The notes below the pieces were generated by a model that worked only from the letters and a program-made list of their open reading frames with translations, did no database searches and was not told the DNA's origin. From the NCBI GenBank assembly GCA_022578965.1, contig MU400514.1:310001-374000 (forward strand): a stretch of DNA of 64,000 nt, written 5' to 3'. Origin of the DNA: Xylaria sp. FL1777. Its lineage: Eukaryota; Ascomycota; Sordariomycetes; Xylariales; Xylariaceae. The position numbers and the translations under genes were made by a program. Below, one piece after another: positions 52,201 through 64,000 of the stretch (position 1 is its first letter; every line of letters starts with the position of its first letter).

Positions 52201-53165
52201 ATGATAATAATTTTGTCTCTTTTCAGGTAAATAGAGTTAAGTGTAAAGTAGGTTCAATCATTACTCTTCAGCGCGGAATTTGGTATGGCTATAACTCTAG
52301 TCATACGCTGGTGACGGAGCCCATAAGACAAAAACCAAGCCACCTAGCTGCATTGTCTACTTTCACAACAATTATTTTAAATTTGCTTAATTTATTGCAA
52401 ATAAGGAACAAATAGATAACATAGAAGAACCTATGGGGGGAAAAAGACATCTTTCTCATGGGCCTACATACCTTAGGTAGGTATCTTAAACCTGAGGTAC
52501 ACGTAACTCAGCATATTATAAGTTAAAAACAACACACTTTAGGTCGACTAGTTTATTAAAATGGGATATATATCTTCCGTCTCTGAATACTTACAGACTA
52601 AGGTAATATATAAATCGTATCATATCCTATAATAAGGAGCAATATCAGGCACCTATTCAATTAGATTAACTAGTCACAAGATCAATATCACCACGGCAGT
52701 AATCGCATTAACTAAATCAAAGCCCAGGGCTTGAACAGAGAAGTCATAACCAAACAAATATGTTTCAATTCATAATAATTCGTTATCTCATACATGTATT
52801 TCATAAAAGTCGTACAAGAAAGATGAAAAAAAAAAAAAAGGGCATTATTCGTTTTTCTCATACAAGCAAGAAGAGAAGAAAGAGCAGCAAGTGAGAAGAA
52901 CAAGAAGAAGGGGAAGGGAGGCAAGAGGAAATAGAACGTCAATCATCACAAAGCTCGTAAGTCCAACCTCTCAGAGGCAAATAAAACCGGCAACAACATA
53001 CACACACATACACACCGACTCGTAGCAAAAGTCATCAGCAATATCTCCTTCCTTCGCCTTTCGTCAAATTATTCTGTCATAAGCGGTCGTATTTCATATC
53101 CCCCCTTTTCTCTCGTCTACTACTCTCTCAGCTCCCTACGCTGATCTGCATTCATCGCCGGACCC
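49224..53165. other. Gene-free region between the DUF3824 gene and the giant gene
   Basis: No gene recognised in 3.9 kb; the frame at 50,106-50,594 (minus) has no domain signal. 49,224-49,600 is probably the DUF3824 promoter and leader. From about 51,850 to 52,760 the DNA is visibly AT-rich with stops in all frames, a possible degraded element. A TACCTAGGTA palindrome lies at 51170-51179 and an A-rich run near 52,826-52,838. 52,840-53,165 is the probable 3' untranslated region of the giant gene. Confidence 0.6.
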
Positions 53166-56100
53166 CTAAGTAAACAGCTTTTTGAACATGGACTTAAAAG
53201 CACCAGACGGCGCCTCTTTCTTCTTCTTCTCGGCGTCGCGCTCTTTCTGCCGCTCCTCGCGTCGGGATCCGTGTCGAGGGTGTTCATCTTTGCTGTTGGA
53301 GGAGCGCGGCTTATGCGACGATGTCGAGGGCCTGCCGTCACTGTCGCCTCGAGACCGCGTGGAAATCCTGGCGTCACTATCGGCCCTGGACCGCGTCGAG
53401 ATTCGACCTTCGCTCGCTGGCATTGACCGCGCGGAAACTGTCGGGTCATCGTCCACCTTGGCCCGTGAGGACCGCTCCCGATGCCTCTTCGACGAATCCT
53501 CTCGGACCTCGTCGTGGTGTCTCGAACTTTTCGGTCGCGGTGCGTCGCTTGATTCCCGATGTTCCCGATGTTCTCGATGTTCTTTATGCTCTCTATGCTC
53601 TCTATGCTCCCGAGGCTCCCGATGTTCCCGACTTTCCCGGTGAGTCCGGTGAGTCCGAGGTGCATCGTCGGACTCTTGATGAGGCCGGGAGTGCGATTTC
53701 GACGTGCTGGTTCGCTTTGGTGCTTCTGTTTCGGCTTCTCGCGCTACGCGAGCCGGGTCTAGGATACTTTCGCCGCCCCTAAAGTCGAAAAATTTCTTGC
53801 TTGACACTGGTGACGGCTCGTCCTTTATTGACACGCGGCGCTCCGGGCGAGAATGGCCGGAGCGCAGATCAGCTTGGCCCGACCGCCTTAAACTGCGTGA
53901 AGAGTGGCTATCGCTGGAAGGAAGGGTTGTCTCGGCTTCTTTACCTTTGTGCTCCCTTTCTGGCTCTTGTCTCTCGCGCGCGCGTTCTAGTTCATGCCGG
54001 GCCCGGCGCTCTTCCTTACGTTTATCGTGGGCGGCTTGATCTTCAGGGGTGCGGTGTCGGCGGTGCGAGGAGCCGTGTGAACTCTCATGGCCGCCTTCCT
54101 GTCGCCGGGACTCTTCTTTATGGCGTCGCAAGGGTTCTTCTCTATCGTGTCGCGAAGATATAGATCGATCCGAACTCGTCTTAAGGGACTGCCCACTATC
54201 ATCCTTGCTTCTATGGTGACGGTGACGGTGGTGCCGATGCTCGTCACCGCTCACACTGTCTCTAGATCGCGATGAATGGTGGTGGGATCGGTGGGATCGG
54301 TGCCGGTGGGGCCGTTCATCATCTGTCGAAAGGTCAGCAACAGTCGGTGAAAAGTCATTCTCGTCAACGCTGTGTTCTGCTGATATCCCTGATGATACAA
54401 CGTCTGAAGACACCTGAACCGGTCCCTGAGCACCTAATGTCTCTGTAATGTTCTTGTTAATCTGGCGGTAGCTGCGAGGCGGACTTGGCGGAGGACTGAG
54501 CTCCTGCGCAGTAGCATATATAACTACCGCTGTTGCCACAGTTTCCTCAACTTCCCGGAAGTGCTGGCGACGCTTCTTTTTGAGGCTCTTCGCCCTCCCT
54601 AAAGCTTTGACTTTAGGATCGTTGAGGTCGGGCAAGACGATAGCCGGCGTGGGGGACCGCGGTTCCTCGGCCAACCTGTAATGTGATAGAGAGGAAAAGC
54701 CGCGTGGAAGGTCTTCGTCTGTTTGAGTGCTTGAATGCACTAGAATTGGCTGATGTTGACGTCTGTTGCTCTTGGGTGGAATTGGTCTTCTTTCAAAGGA
54801 TGGGTGATCCAGTAGATCCACACCAGAAAATATAGGTTCAAGGGAACTGAACGAACCCGAAGTCATAGGTTCCAATCGGAAACCTTGGCCCCTGTTGTGT
54901 CCTTCTGTCGATGCCTCTACCTGTTGGAAGCTATGAAGATCGAAAGCAATACTAGCATTGTGAGCCTCACTAGAGTTGATGGACCCGAGCCCAAGATCTA
55001 AGACACTGGCATTTTCTAAAGCCTGACCCTGGACTTGGCCAGTAGAGCGAGCCTTAGTAGGGGCAAAGGTATCATCAATGGTACCTAGACGTTCATCATC
55101 TAAAAGGGGTTCGTCTATCGGGCTTGACCGAGTAGATGGCCAGTTGGGATCATCTTGCGAACTGTGTTGATCTACTTCGATTCCGCCCTGGGTTCTGCTA
55201 AACCTTTGACTAGAATGACGGATATTATGCCCTGGAGTCTGGGATAGCACTTTCACTTCTTCAGATTCTGCATCAAAAGAAAGATTCCCAGCTTCGCGGA
55301 AATGGGAGACAGCGGACGTTTCAGAGATAAACCTCCCATAGTCGAATACATGGGGAAGTATTTGGATCTCCACTTCACTATCATCTTCGTCTTCCTCTAA
55401 AGTAGCTGGCCATCCAGGTAGCTTGTTTCCGGCGACGACATGGGTTTCGCCTAGAATGGCCGTTCGGGCAGGTGATCTTGTAGATGAACTAGCTTGAGCT
55501 TCATTCAAAGAACCCACAGATACTACAAATTGCTCTACTGGGGTCTCATGAAAGACATCTTCAAGAGGAGTCTCCTTTAGGAATGATGTCGCGAGTTGAC
55601 TAGGGATAGGTGACTGAAGGGGCTCGGGCTCATTGACAAACTTCGTATCCCCCAATTTCTTAACGGTGAATTCGTCATCAGAATCTTCGGAGATAGTATC
55701 GAGAGAGTGTGGGTGGAATGCCAAATTTTCCGGCAGAGATCCAGCAGCAAATTCGGAATCTCCCCAAGCCGCCCAGTCTTCAAACCCAAATTGTTGTTGA
55801 GGTTTATTCTCGTCCACGGCCTTAGTAGATTGGCTTCCATGAATGCCTTCATCACGCATAAAATTGGGCGGAGCTACTTCTGGTACCCATTCTACTACAT
55901 AATCTGATGACCCCTTCTCGTCACCATGCGTTTCTATGAGCATGGGCTGGTATGGGGATGACTGTTGGTGAAGAACGTCCAGGCTTTCGGAGCGCAGCGT
56001 ATTACGAGATATCTCTCCTTCTGGCGATTTCGGATTGGGCTCTTTCGCGTGGTCAAAAACGGGGCCGGAATCATGACGCGAGAGGTCTTCGGCAGGCGTA

Positions 56101-59100
56101 ATGTCACGAGGAACGTCTTGGTTGACAATTCTAATAGTGTCGTGAGGAACTTCACTGAGCTCCTGAGCAACTTCGGAGATGTCGCTTAGGGTATGTTGCT
56201 CTCTTGGAAGTCGAAAATCCCCCCAAGACTTTTCCATTGTCTCATCGTCGTCAGTCGTCTCCCAAGCTTGCTCTGATGTCTCATCTTCGTCAACTGTTTC
56301 CCAAGCGGAGGTCTCGGCGGGTATAAATATAGACTCAGCCGTCATAGGTGCATTACCAGCATTGTCAATCACGAATGGCCGGTTTCCAGGGCTAGTCTGA
56401 CGGGCATAATTCATCGTCGGCTCGTCCGTTCTATCTTGAATATGATATAGTTCGTGCGTTAAGAGAGAAGTTTCCTTGTCCGAAGACTCTACACTAGCCG
56501 CATATTTTTTTAGTAGTGCGTTTGCTACAACACTGGTATTGAGTGTGGCTGGGTCTGTATCGATATCTACTTGTGACAGACTGGGAGAGGGAGGTAGCTC
56601 GATATCAGCTGCGCCATAAGTGATGAGCCTTTCATTTGCTGATGACTCATCAAGGGTAGATGGTTTCACTTTGCTAATGGCATCATCTTCGGAAGCGAAC
56701 TCATCACTAAGGCTAGAATTTTCGGCTGCGTGTGTGGTTTTTACGGTATCCGGACTCTCTGCGCGGAGAGGCTCATCGTTAACAGCAGAGTCCCAGGAAT
56801 GGGAATCCCCTTTTTCGACCATGACTTCTTCTGTAGGCTCGAGAGTATATGTGACGACGTAGTCCTCTTTACCGCAGGGTCGCTCATTCGTAGTAGGCGT
56901 AGCTTTAGGTAGCTCTTCCAGCGCAGGATCCTGTTTTGGTATTTCGGGGCTGGATGACGCGACAGACTCTGTGGACTCGTGGGATTTCCCTGCAACAACG
57001 GGATCGGCAGCTGTAACAGACGCTTCCATCATAGAAGTATGGTCTTCAGCGATATCAGTAGTTTGGGTAACCCCAATATTAGGGATGACGAGACTCTCCT
57101 CTTCCAGAGACCTGAGTGTATTTCCTGTCGTCTCTGTCGTACCTGTCCAAGTTTCAGGTTGCCGTATGCTGTACTCAGGCCCTTGTTGAATTAACACTGC
57201 ACGGGTAACTTCTCCAGAAGGATCTAATTCGCGTGCGGGCGGATCCTCATCTGTCTTAGGCATTAATGCTACCCTCAACGCGATATCTTCAGATATGGTA
57301 TCGGTTGATGTCAACTTCGAAGCTTCATCGATCTGCCTTGGATGCTGTAATGACTCCGCGTGTGCTGTGTCTGGTCTCTGGTCTGCAGGTACCTCGATAA
57401 TCACGCTATTCCCTACACTCGAGGGGTTTTCTGCATGGTCCATTCCTGCTGGTGCACTGATACCTATACGTAGATCATGTTCAGCCGTGATGGCCTCGCT
57501 GTTCCGTGTAGTAGTCATATCTACTATCTCGGGAATAGGCGCAGCATTAAGACCCACGTCGTCCATTTCGCTGGGTCCAAAGACGTTCGAGTGGTCATCT
57601 TCGGTAAATCCCCCTTCTGGCAGAGTCTCTTCGAGCAATTTTGGATCGTCGTGTACCATAGGCAGCTCCAGGTCCAAGTAAGGCCCATCCAGCGTGCCTG
57701 ACAATTCAACAGGTTGTAGTTCCATTTCCTCATAGGGTGCTACTAAAGCAGTCTCCACTTCTGGTGAATTTGAATTGACTGCTCGGTCCTCGATACCAAG
57801 CGGGATAAGTCCTAGAGTACGATTTGGTGTTGTTTCGATTTCGGGCTCCATGTTCTTGAGACACCCTAGATCCTCAACTCTTTGTAAATCTCTAGCCTCG
57901 TCCTCTTTAGCATTTGGATGCTGCGTAATATCATGAAATCTGCTTTCGTTGTCGGTAGGAGATAGTGCTAGTGCATCGCTCGAAGTATCGTGCTTAGTAT
58001 GCGCAACCAAAATGCCCCCAGTTCCTGGGTCCGAATCAGTGGCAAAATTATTGCCAAAATTTGCCTCCTGAATAGCCGCATCTGTGGGATGACCATCTAG
58101 TTCTCTAGAGGAGTAACTTGCCGCTGGTGGCTCATCTTGTGGCGCTTCCTCGGGAGCATAGTGCTCCGTTACCATATTCTCAGCGCTGCTCGAAGTTTCA
58201 AACCCTTCTTCTTCTGACATAACCTCTTCAGGGACCAGTTCAGGCTCATCTCCACCGCAGTCATTGGCCTCAACACCTAGGGTATCTCCAAAGGAATAGG
58301 AAAGGGGCTCTTTCTTACCTCTCGAGTGTTTCCTAGAAGATTTCTCTTCGCCCCGTAACCTACCAACGACATCCATACTCTCCTCAGCTTCCCGCATTTT
58401 GTCGTCCTTGGCTTTCTCCATTGATTTCTCAGCGGCATCGAGCTGTGGATTTCGATTAGTAACCGCGTTTAGCCACATGTTATGTAGACGCGCCAGGATC
58501 TAAAACCTAGTTTCTACAACATATAGACATTGAGGAAGACATACTAAACGCCATCCATTGAAATCGGTCAATCTTGTGAGGCTGCCAGAAATATTCCCTT
58601 ACCTGAGGTTTTGGTGCATCAGGCTCCGCGGCCACTAGGGGAATCTCTCTCTCGACATTTTTCTCTGTCTCGACAGCAACTACAGCAGCTTCTGTGGTGG
58701 GCAATTCTCTCTCAGTACCGTCGGCGGGTTCTCCGCTATGTACTTCAGCAGCAGAAGCAGCAGCAGCAGCTTCTTCCACCACAGGGGCAACTTCTGTAAT
58801 AAGGGCATTATCAGCGGCAGGACTTCCTTCAGGAGCCGCGGGTGCTTCAAGCACAGAGATTGCTTCTGCAATAGGTGTTTCTTCTGGAGCGAGCGTTTCT
58901 TCGGTAAGTACTTTTTCCACAGCAGGAGCTTCTTCAACGGGAGCTGGCTCTTCAACGGGAGCTGGCTCTTCAACGGGAGCTGGCTCTTCAACGGGAGCTG
59001 GCTCTTCAACGGGAGCTGGCTCTTCAACAGAAGCTGGTTCCCCGACAGGTACTACCTCTTCAACAGGTACTACCTCTTTAACAGGTACTTCCTCTTCAAC

Positions 59101-62100
59101 AAGTGCTAGTTCCTCGACAGGTAAGGGTTCTTTAACAGGTACTGCTTCTTCGATAGGTACTGCCTCTTCAACAGGTACTGCCTCTTCGACAGGTACTGCT
59201 TCTTCGATAGGTACTGCCTCTTCAACAGGTACTGCCTCTTCGACAGGTACTGCTTCTTCGATAGGTACTGCCTCTTCGACGGGTGCTGGTTCTTCGATAG
59301 CTTCAATCGGAGCTGCCTCTTCAACCAATGCTTCTACAGTAGGAGCTGCTTCTTCGATAGGTGCTTGTTCAGCGTTAAGCGTTTTTTCAGAAGGTGTCGT
59401 TTCTGCAACGGGAGTTATATCTTCCACAACCGGAGCCAATTCTGCGGGAGAGTCTTGCTCTACAGCAGGCGCTACTTCAGCAACAGGCAGCTCTATATCA
59501 GCAGGTGCCTCTTCGACAGTAGGTGCCTTTTCGACAGCAGGTGCTTCTTCAACAGCAGGTGCCTCGTCAGGAATAGGACTCTCTTCCAGAATGGGAGTTT
59601 CATCAGCAACAGGCGTTTCGACGGCGCAGGCCTCCTCTGGAATAGCGATTTCTTGAGGGGCGGGTTCAGGAACAGGTGCTTCTTCAGTAGAAACTTCAAC
59701 AGGATCAGTTTCGACAGCAGACGTAGCCTCAACAGCGGGCTCAACAGCTGACGCATCTCCAGCCGGTGATTCGTCTGCGGGCACTTCTTTGATATCAGCT
59801 TCTGCGCTGCCAGCAGGCTCTTCAACCACAGGCTCGGCAATAGGGTCAACAAGAGGTGTCTCCTCATCAGGTGCTTCCGGGGTGGATTCCTCAACAGGGG
59901 AACTTTCGACAGCGGCACTCTCAACAGTAGCATCATCGTGAATTTCTGGTTCCTCTACCGATGCATCCTCGACAGCAGGTTCGTCAGCAGCAGGTTCTTC
60001 GACAGCAGAAGGTTCCTCAATAACAGATTCTTCAGCAGCAGGTTCTTTAGCAGCAGGTTCGTCAGTAGCAGGTCCTTCGACAGTAGAAAGTTCCTCAATA
60101 ACAGATTCTTCAGCAGCAGGTTCGTCAGTAGTAGGTTCTTCAGCAGCAGTAGGTTCTTTAACAGCAGCAGGTTCTTCAACAGCAGATTCTTCAACAGCAG
60201 ATTCTTCAAAAGCAGGTTCCTCGATGCCAGGCTGTTCAACCGCCGCATCTTGAGATGGAACTTCCTCAACAGAAGCTTCTTTGTCTGCAGTCTCTCCAAT
60301 CGGCGTGGAATCGGTAGGTGCTTCGGCAACGGCCTCAGCCTCGGCTGATACCGGCTCTAGCGTCATTTCAATATCCTCTGTGACAGTAGGCTCTGACGTA
60401 ACTTCAGTATTCTCTGTCGCAGGAGGCTCAGATGTGGTAACTTCAGTATTCTCTGAGACAGCAGGCTCGGTAGTTTCTTCAGGAGGACTACTCTCGGTGG
60501 CCGCTGGAACCTCAACGGCTTCTTCTTCAGCAGGAGGCTCCTCGGAAGAGACTTCTTTGATACTAGACTCTGCAGCTAGTTGCTCGTTGGCAATAGGCTC
60601 TTCAGTAGCAACAGGTTCTTCAGAAGCACCTGGCTCTTCAGAAGCACCTGGCTCTTCAGAAGCACCTGGCTCTTCAGTAGCATCTGGCTCTTCAGTAGCA
60701 ACAGGTTCTTCAGAAGCAGCCGGACCTTCAGTAGAAATAGGTTCTTCTGCAGCAGGCTGCTCGTTGGTAATAGGCTCTTCAGTAGCAGCAGGCTCCTCAG
60801 TAGTAGCAGGCTCCTCAGTAGTAGCAGGCTCCTCAGTAGTAGCAGGCTCCTCAGTAGCAGCAGGCTCCTCGGTAGCAGCAGGTTGTTCGGTAGCAGCTAG
60901 CTCTTCGGTAGTATTTGGTTCTGATTCTTCGGCAGCTGCTTGCTTGTCGGCAATAAGTTCTTCAGTAGCAGCTGGCTCTTCAGTAGCGGCTGGCTCTTTA
61001 ATGGCACCTGCTTCTTCAGTAGCATCAAGTTCTTCAGCAGCAGCAGGTTGTTCGGTATCAGCAGGCTGTCCGGAAGCAACGGGCTCTTCTGCAGCGGGGT
61101 GCTCGTTGGTAATAGACTCTTCGACAGCAGCAGGCTCTTCGATAGCAGCGGATTCAGTAGCAACAAGAGGTTCCTCAGGAGCTGTAGAAGCTTCCTCCGC
61201 GGAAGTAGGCGTTTCCTCAGTCTTAGCATTGGTCGTTGGCGCAGTGTCAGCAGTTATATCTTCGGGATCAGCCTCAATCGCAGTAGTCACTTCGGCAGCT
61301 GGCGCTTCAGCAACGGGATCCTCGATGGCAGTTTCGGGCTCGAGAGCTGCCGTTGACGATTCTTCGGCTGCATCAGGCTTTTCAGGCACATCTTCTTCCA
61401 CCTCCTGTTCAGACGGATTTTCCGCTGGGGTATTATCAGTGGCTATAGTCTCATCTGCCACTTTTTCTTCCTCCACTACAGGAGTTTCGGTAGCCTCAGC
61501 CTCGGGGGCAGACCCTTCGACGGGTCCTACCTCGGCCGCTGGAGTAGGAGCATTATCACTGGGTTCTGTCTCTGGTTCTAGTTGATTTTCGACCGCATTA
61601 TCCTTGGTCTCGTCTTGGGTGTCATCTGAGGCTTCTTCCTGAGCTTCTACTGTCTCAGGTACTGTCGAATTTGTCTCTTGACTTGGTTCATCTGGACTGA
61701 CTTGTGAGTCTTCAACCACTTTCTCTTCCTGCGCTGGCTCTTCTTCCACCAGGGTGGCTTCTACTGCTTCAGTATTGCTGGTCGAATCAGCTTCTTTCTC
61801 AGTAGCTTGTGGAGCGGGGGTCTCTGCGTCGCGTTCGGTCATCTTTTCGAGGGCGAGATGTTCGTCTATTACGATGTCACCCTCCGGCTTGCTAATTTGT
61901 TCTTCAGCGGAAGAGCCGTTTGCATTTTCTGAGGATTCCGGCGCATGTTCTTCCTGGGCTGCGCCTGACGTCTCCTCTGCTTCAACCTGGTCCGGCTGAG
62001 CACCGTCTTCGACAGTATCATCATCAGGGGCAACATTTGCTATCTCTGTTGAACTTGGGCTCGATATCTCGGCAGTCGATTCCGGGTCTGGATTTGTTTC

Positions 62101-64000
62101 TTGATCTTCACTGTCCGCTGTGGACTCTTCAGTCGCCGCTGGTTTGTCACCTTCGAGAGCACTCCCAGGCTTGTCGGCAGCATCCGCTGTCGTTGCGCTT
62201 GCCTCCTCCGGTTGCGGATTAACTTCGCTAGCTGACTCCTCGCTTGTATCCGCCGACTCGTCCTCGGCTAATGAATCGCCACCATCGCGAGTCAAAGGAG
62301 CGGTAATCCTGGATGAACTGGCATTAGCTTAAAGAAGCCTTCATAAACATGATAAGACTTATACATACACCTCTGGATTCTCATCAAAATGAACTTGCTT
62401 CTCTGCCGATGAGTCTAATTCCTCGGGGTTTTCCGTCTGCACTAGCTCCTCCTGGTGTTTTGGCGTATCTTCAACACCAGTTGCCTCAGACTCCAGCTTC
62501 AGCGGCTCCGATGACTCCGATTGTTCCGATTTGTCGGCTGAGTCAGCAGGTACATCCGTTGGTGTTTCTTTGCTTGGAGCAGGTTCTGGGCTTTCAACGG
62601 TTTCCTCGGGTTTCGTCTGTTCAGTCTCTACAGGATCAGTAGAAGGTTCTTCCTCCTCGGAACTTGCGGCAGCAGGAGTTGATATGGGTGCATTGTCCGC
62701 TCCGGGGGCTTCGACGGTCGGCTCTTCCTCATCAGCTTGGGCATTGTCTGCTTCGGGAGGAGCACTTTCATTTGGTTCAGCCGCCGATTCCGATTCCGCA
62801 GCTGCTTCCGCCACTTCATTGCCGGCCCCTGCTACCGGTGCATCCGATTCTTTGTCAGGTTCCTCTTCAGCTTCAACTTCACCTTTCGAATCATCAGGCT
62901 GTAAAGCAGCGGTTTCAGCTGGGGGGCTTTCGGATTTGATTTGGGGCTCAGCACTAGGAGTCTCCTCAACGGGATCCTTCTCAGTGGAGGATTGTTCAGG
63001 AGCAGTTTCTTCACTCGGAGCCGCTTCACTGGGTACTGCTTCAATTGAAGCCTCCACAGTAGATGTCGCTACTGCGGCAGTCTCCTCCTTCCCCTGATTT
63101 TCCACATTCTCGGCGCTATCAACCGCTACGGCGGCCTCACTACCATCGACAGCTGGCTTCTCAGGTTCGGTTGGGTCTGCATTATTAGATACTTCGTCAG
63201 ACGCATCCGCTTGAGGTTCCTGAGTATCAGCTACTTCCCCTGTAGCTTCAGGCTGGGCATCATCAGTGACAGACGGTGAAGCTTCCTCCGCAGTATTAAT
63301 TGCTCTTTCTATGGCCTCAGGTTGAGTATTGTCGGCGGTGGATGGTAAAGCTTTCTCCGAGGATTTAGGCTCCAGAGAACTCTCTTGAGTGGTGGGTGAT
63401 TCTTCGGCGGCAGGCGATTCCTCGGCGGCAGGCGATTCCTCGGCAGGCGACTCCTCTGTGGCGGGTGGTTCCTCTGTGGCGGGTGGTTCCTCTGCGACGG
63501 GCGGTTCCTCGACGGTGGTGGGTTCCTCGGAAGATTCGGCAACCTTGTCTTCCTTCGAAGCTTCAATTGGCTCATCTTCAGATGCCGCCTCAGGCGTAGC
63601 CTCAGCCGCGGATTCAGCGACAGCCTGGGGTTCAGCTTGGGGCTCCATGACTTTTTCGGGCTCCGGCTTGGGCTCCGGGTCATCGGGGGAGTCTGCGTGA
63701 GTAGATTCGGTCGCCGCCGGATCAGATGCCTCTTGCGGCGCCTCCGGAGCTGCATCTACAGGAGAAGTTTCTTCGGGTTGGTCATCTGCCGGCTCCGTAG
63801 GGGTTATTGGATCTGGCTCTGCCTCTGCTTTGGCGGCCTCTTGCGTAGAATCACTCTCCTTCGGGCTGTCGGTTTTCTCCTCAGCAGGCTCGTCCGGGGA
63901 TTGGGCAGTAGGTGGAGTTTCTGCTACAACCATAGATTCAGCTGCAGGTTCAGCACCGTCTGGCTTATTCGTTGGCTCGTCATTGGCATTAGCTCTAGTG
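53166..64000 (-). CDS. Giant acidic repeat protein (partial; leashin-like candidate)
   Basis: The gene runs off the right edge, so its start is missing. Visible exons on the minus strand: 64000-62369, 62308-58603, 58499-53166; 3,556 complete residues plus stop. Both introns keep phase (GTATGT..CCAG, 60 bp; GTAAGG..TTTAG, 103 bp). The first two exons encode extremely Glu/Pro/Ala/Ser/Thr-rich sequence with hexapeptide tandem repeats of the EEPATT, EEPAPV and EEAVPV types, interrupted by VHFDENPEV. The third exon is acidic but less repetitive, then turns basic: LKKKRRQHFREVEE, VVIYATAQELSPPPSPPR, VADLSTDDERPHRHRSHRSH, an REH/HRE repeat tract, and the end KKKKEAPSGAFKSMFKKLFT. No enzyme domain is seen. 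Size, disorder and a conserved-looking basic C-terminus resemble Woronin-body tether proteins (leashin/Lah, sometimes annotated as involucrin repeat protein). That name is an inference from memory and needs a search. Confidence 0.8.
53563..53658 (-). repeat. 9-bp tandem repeat encoding an (REH)n tract
   Basis: Imperfect 9-bp units such as CGATGTTCC/CGATGTTCT/CTATGCTCT on the plus strand encode R-E-H triplets near the C-terminus of the giant protein. The tract alternates basic, acidic and histidine residues and is flanked by similar but less regular sequence. Confidence 0.8.
58933..59040 (-). repeat. 18-bp tandem repeat, five perfect units (EEPAPV family)
   Basis: The plus-strand unit TTCAACGGGAGCTGGCTC occurs five times without change at 58933-59022, followed by one diverged unit to 59040. 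On the coding (minus) strand it gives repeating EPAPVE. Perfect DNA identity, not just peptide identity, points to recent expansion. Confidence 0.92.
59149..59256 (-). repeat. 54-bp higher-order repeat of three 18-bp units
   Basis: Two identical 54-bp blocks, 59149-59202 and 59203-59256, each consist of three slightly different 18-bp units that start TTCGATAGG, TTCAACAGG and TTCGACAGG. A third block begins at 59257. The coding strand gives EEAVPV/EEAVPI hexapeptides. Multi-unit identity shows that three units were duplicated together. Confidence 0.92.
60613..60868 (-). repeat. 18-bp tandem repeats (EEPATT/EEPGAS families)
   Basis: Two families in one tract. TGGCTCTTCAGAAGCACC is repeated at 60631-60648 and 60649-60666 after a near-copy at 60613. 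TCAGTAGTAGCAGGCTCC is repeated three times exactly at 60797-60850, flanked by near-copies at 60779-60796 and 60851-60868. Both keep the hexapeptide period of the coding strand. Confidence 0.92.

Noticed and set aside
53182..54163. Plus-strand open frames opposite the C-terminus of the giant protein
   Set aside because: They mirror the Arg/Ser/His/Glu-rich coding strand and show no domain signal of their own.
58933..60868. Regular short repeats that might suggest a CRISPR-like array
   Set aside because: The repeats are contiguous 18-bp coding units without unique spacers, inside a eukaryotic exon.
58694..61585. Long plus-strand open frames (320 codons at 58694-59656 and 434 codons at 60281-61585), Ser/Ala/Gly-rich
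   Set aside because: They are the reverse complement of the Glu/Pro/Ala/Thr repeats of the giant gene. A codon-biased repeat leaves the opposite strand open; they have no domains, and the minus-strand frame joins properly to flanking exons.

Overview
The window is nuclear DNA of a filamentous ascomycete (Pezizomycotina, most likely a Sordariomycete). The evidence is many short introns (about 50-70 bp, GT..AG with CTAAC/CTAAT-like branch sites), an NsdD-type GATA factor, a fungal Zn(II)2Cys6 factor, a DUF3824-type protein and a very large repetitive acidic protein. Ten protein-coding genes can be supported; the last one runs off the right edge. All exon borders were read by eye from splice signals, reading-frame phase and family conservation.

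Layout. 1-12,870 is gene-free. A lone GATA regulator (nsdD type, +) lies at 12,871-14,180, followed by another 8.3 kb gene-free stretch. From 22.5 kb the window becomes gene-dense: glutamate-cysteine ligase (GSH1, -) 22,479-24,837; an APC-family GABA/choline-type permease (-) 26,377-28,591; a nitrilase (+) 30,085-31,218; a Zn(II)2Cys6 regulator (-) 31,315-33,029; a small SCP2 sterol/lipid-carrier protein ending in a peroxisomal AKL tripeptide (+) 35,590-36,107; an FG nucleoporin with a C-terminal Ran-binding domain (Nup2 type, +) 37,550-41,573; spermidine synthase (+) 42,521-44,419; a DUF3824-type protein (-) 45,806-49,223; and a giant, at least 3,556-residue, repeat-rich protein (-) 53,166 to beyond 64,000.

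Functional links. Permease, nitrilase and Zn(II)2Cys6 regulator are adjacent, with a shared 1.5 kb divergent promoter and a tail-to-tail pair only 96 bp apart. They look like a small uptake/hydrolysis/regulation module for a nitrile or other nitrogen compound (inference). GSH1 and spermidine synthase are housekeeping thiol and polyamine enzymes; the nucleoporin and SCP2 genes are also housekeeping.

Main unexplained signals. (1) The 9-mer TACTGCGTA occurs 21 times exactly, all outside the exons assigned here and only in the gene-poor parts (0.4-20 kb and 33.8-34.9 kb), where about 0.5 is expected by chance for the whole window. (2) Spermidine synthase has an in-frame upstream ATG adding 70 residues with no acidic residue, like a mitochondrial presequence, and a 407-bp first intron with an internal 3' splice site. 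(3) The giant gene carries several independent families of 18-bp tandem repeats, all keeping a six-residue period. (4) One intron of the DUF3824 gene appears to use a GC donor.
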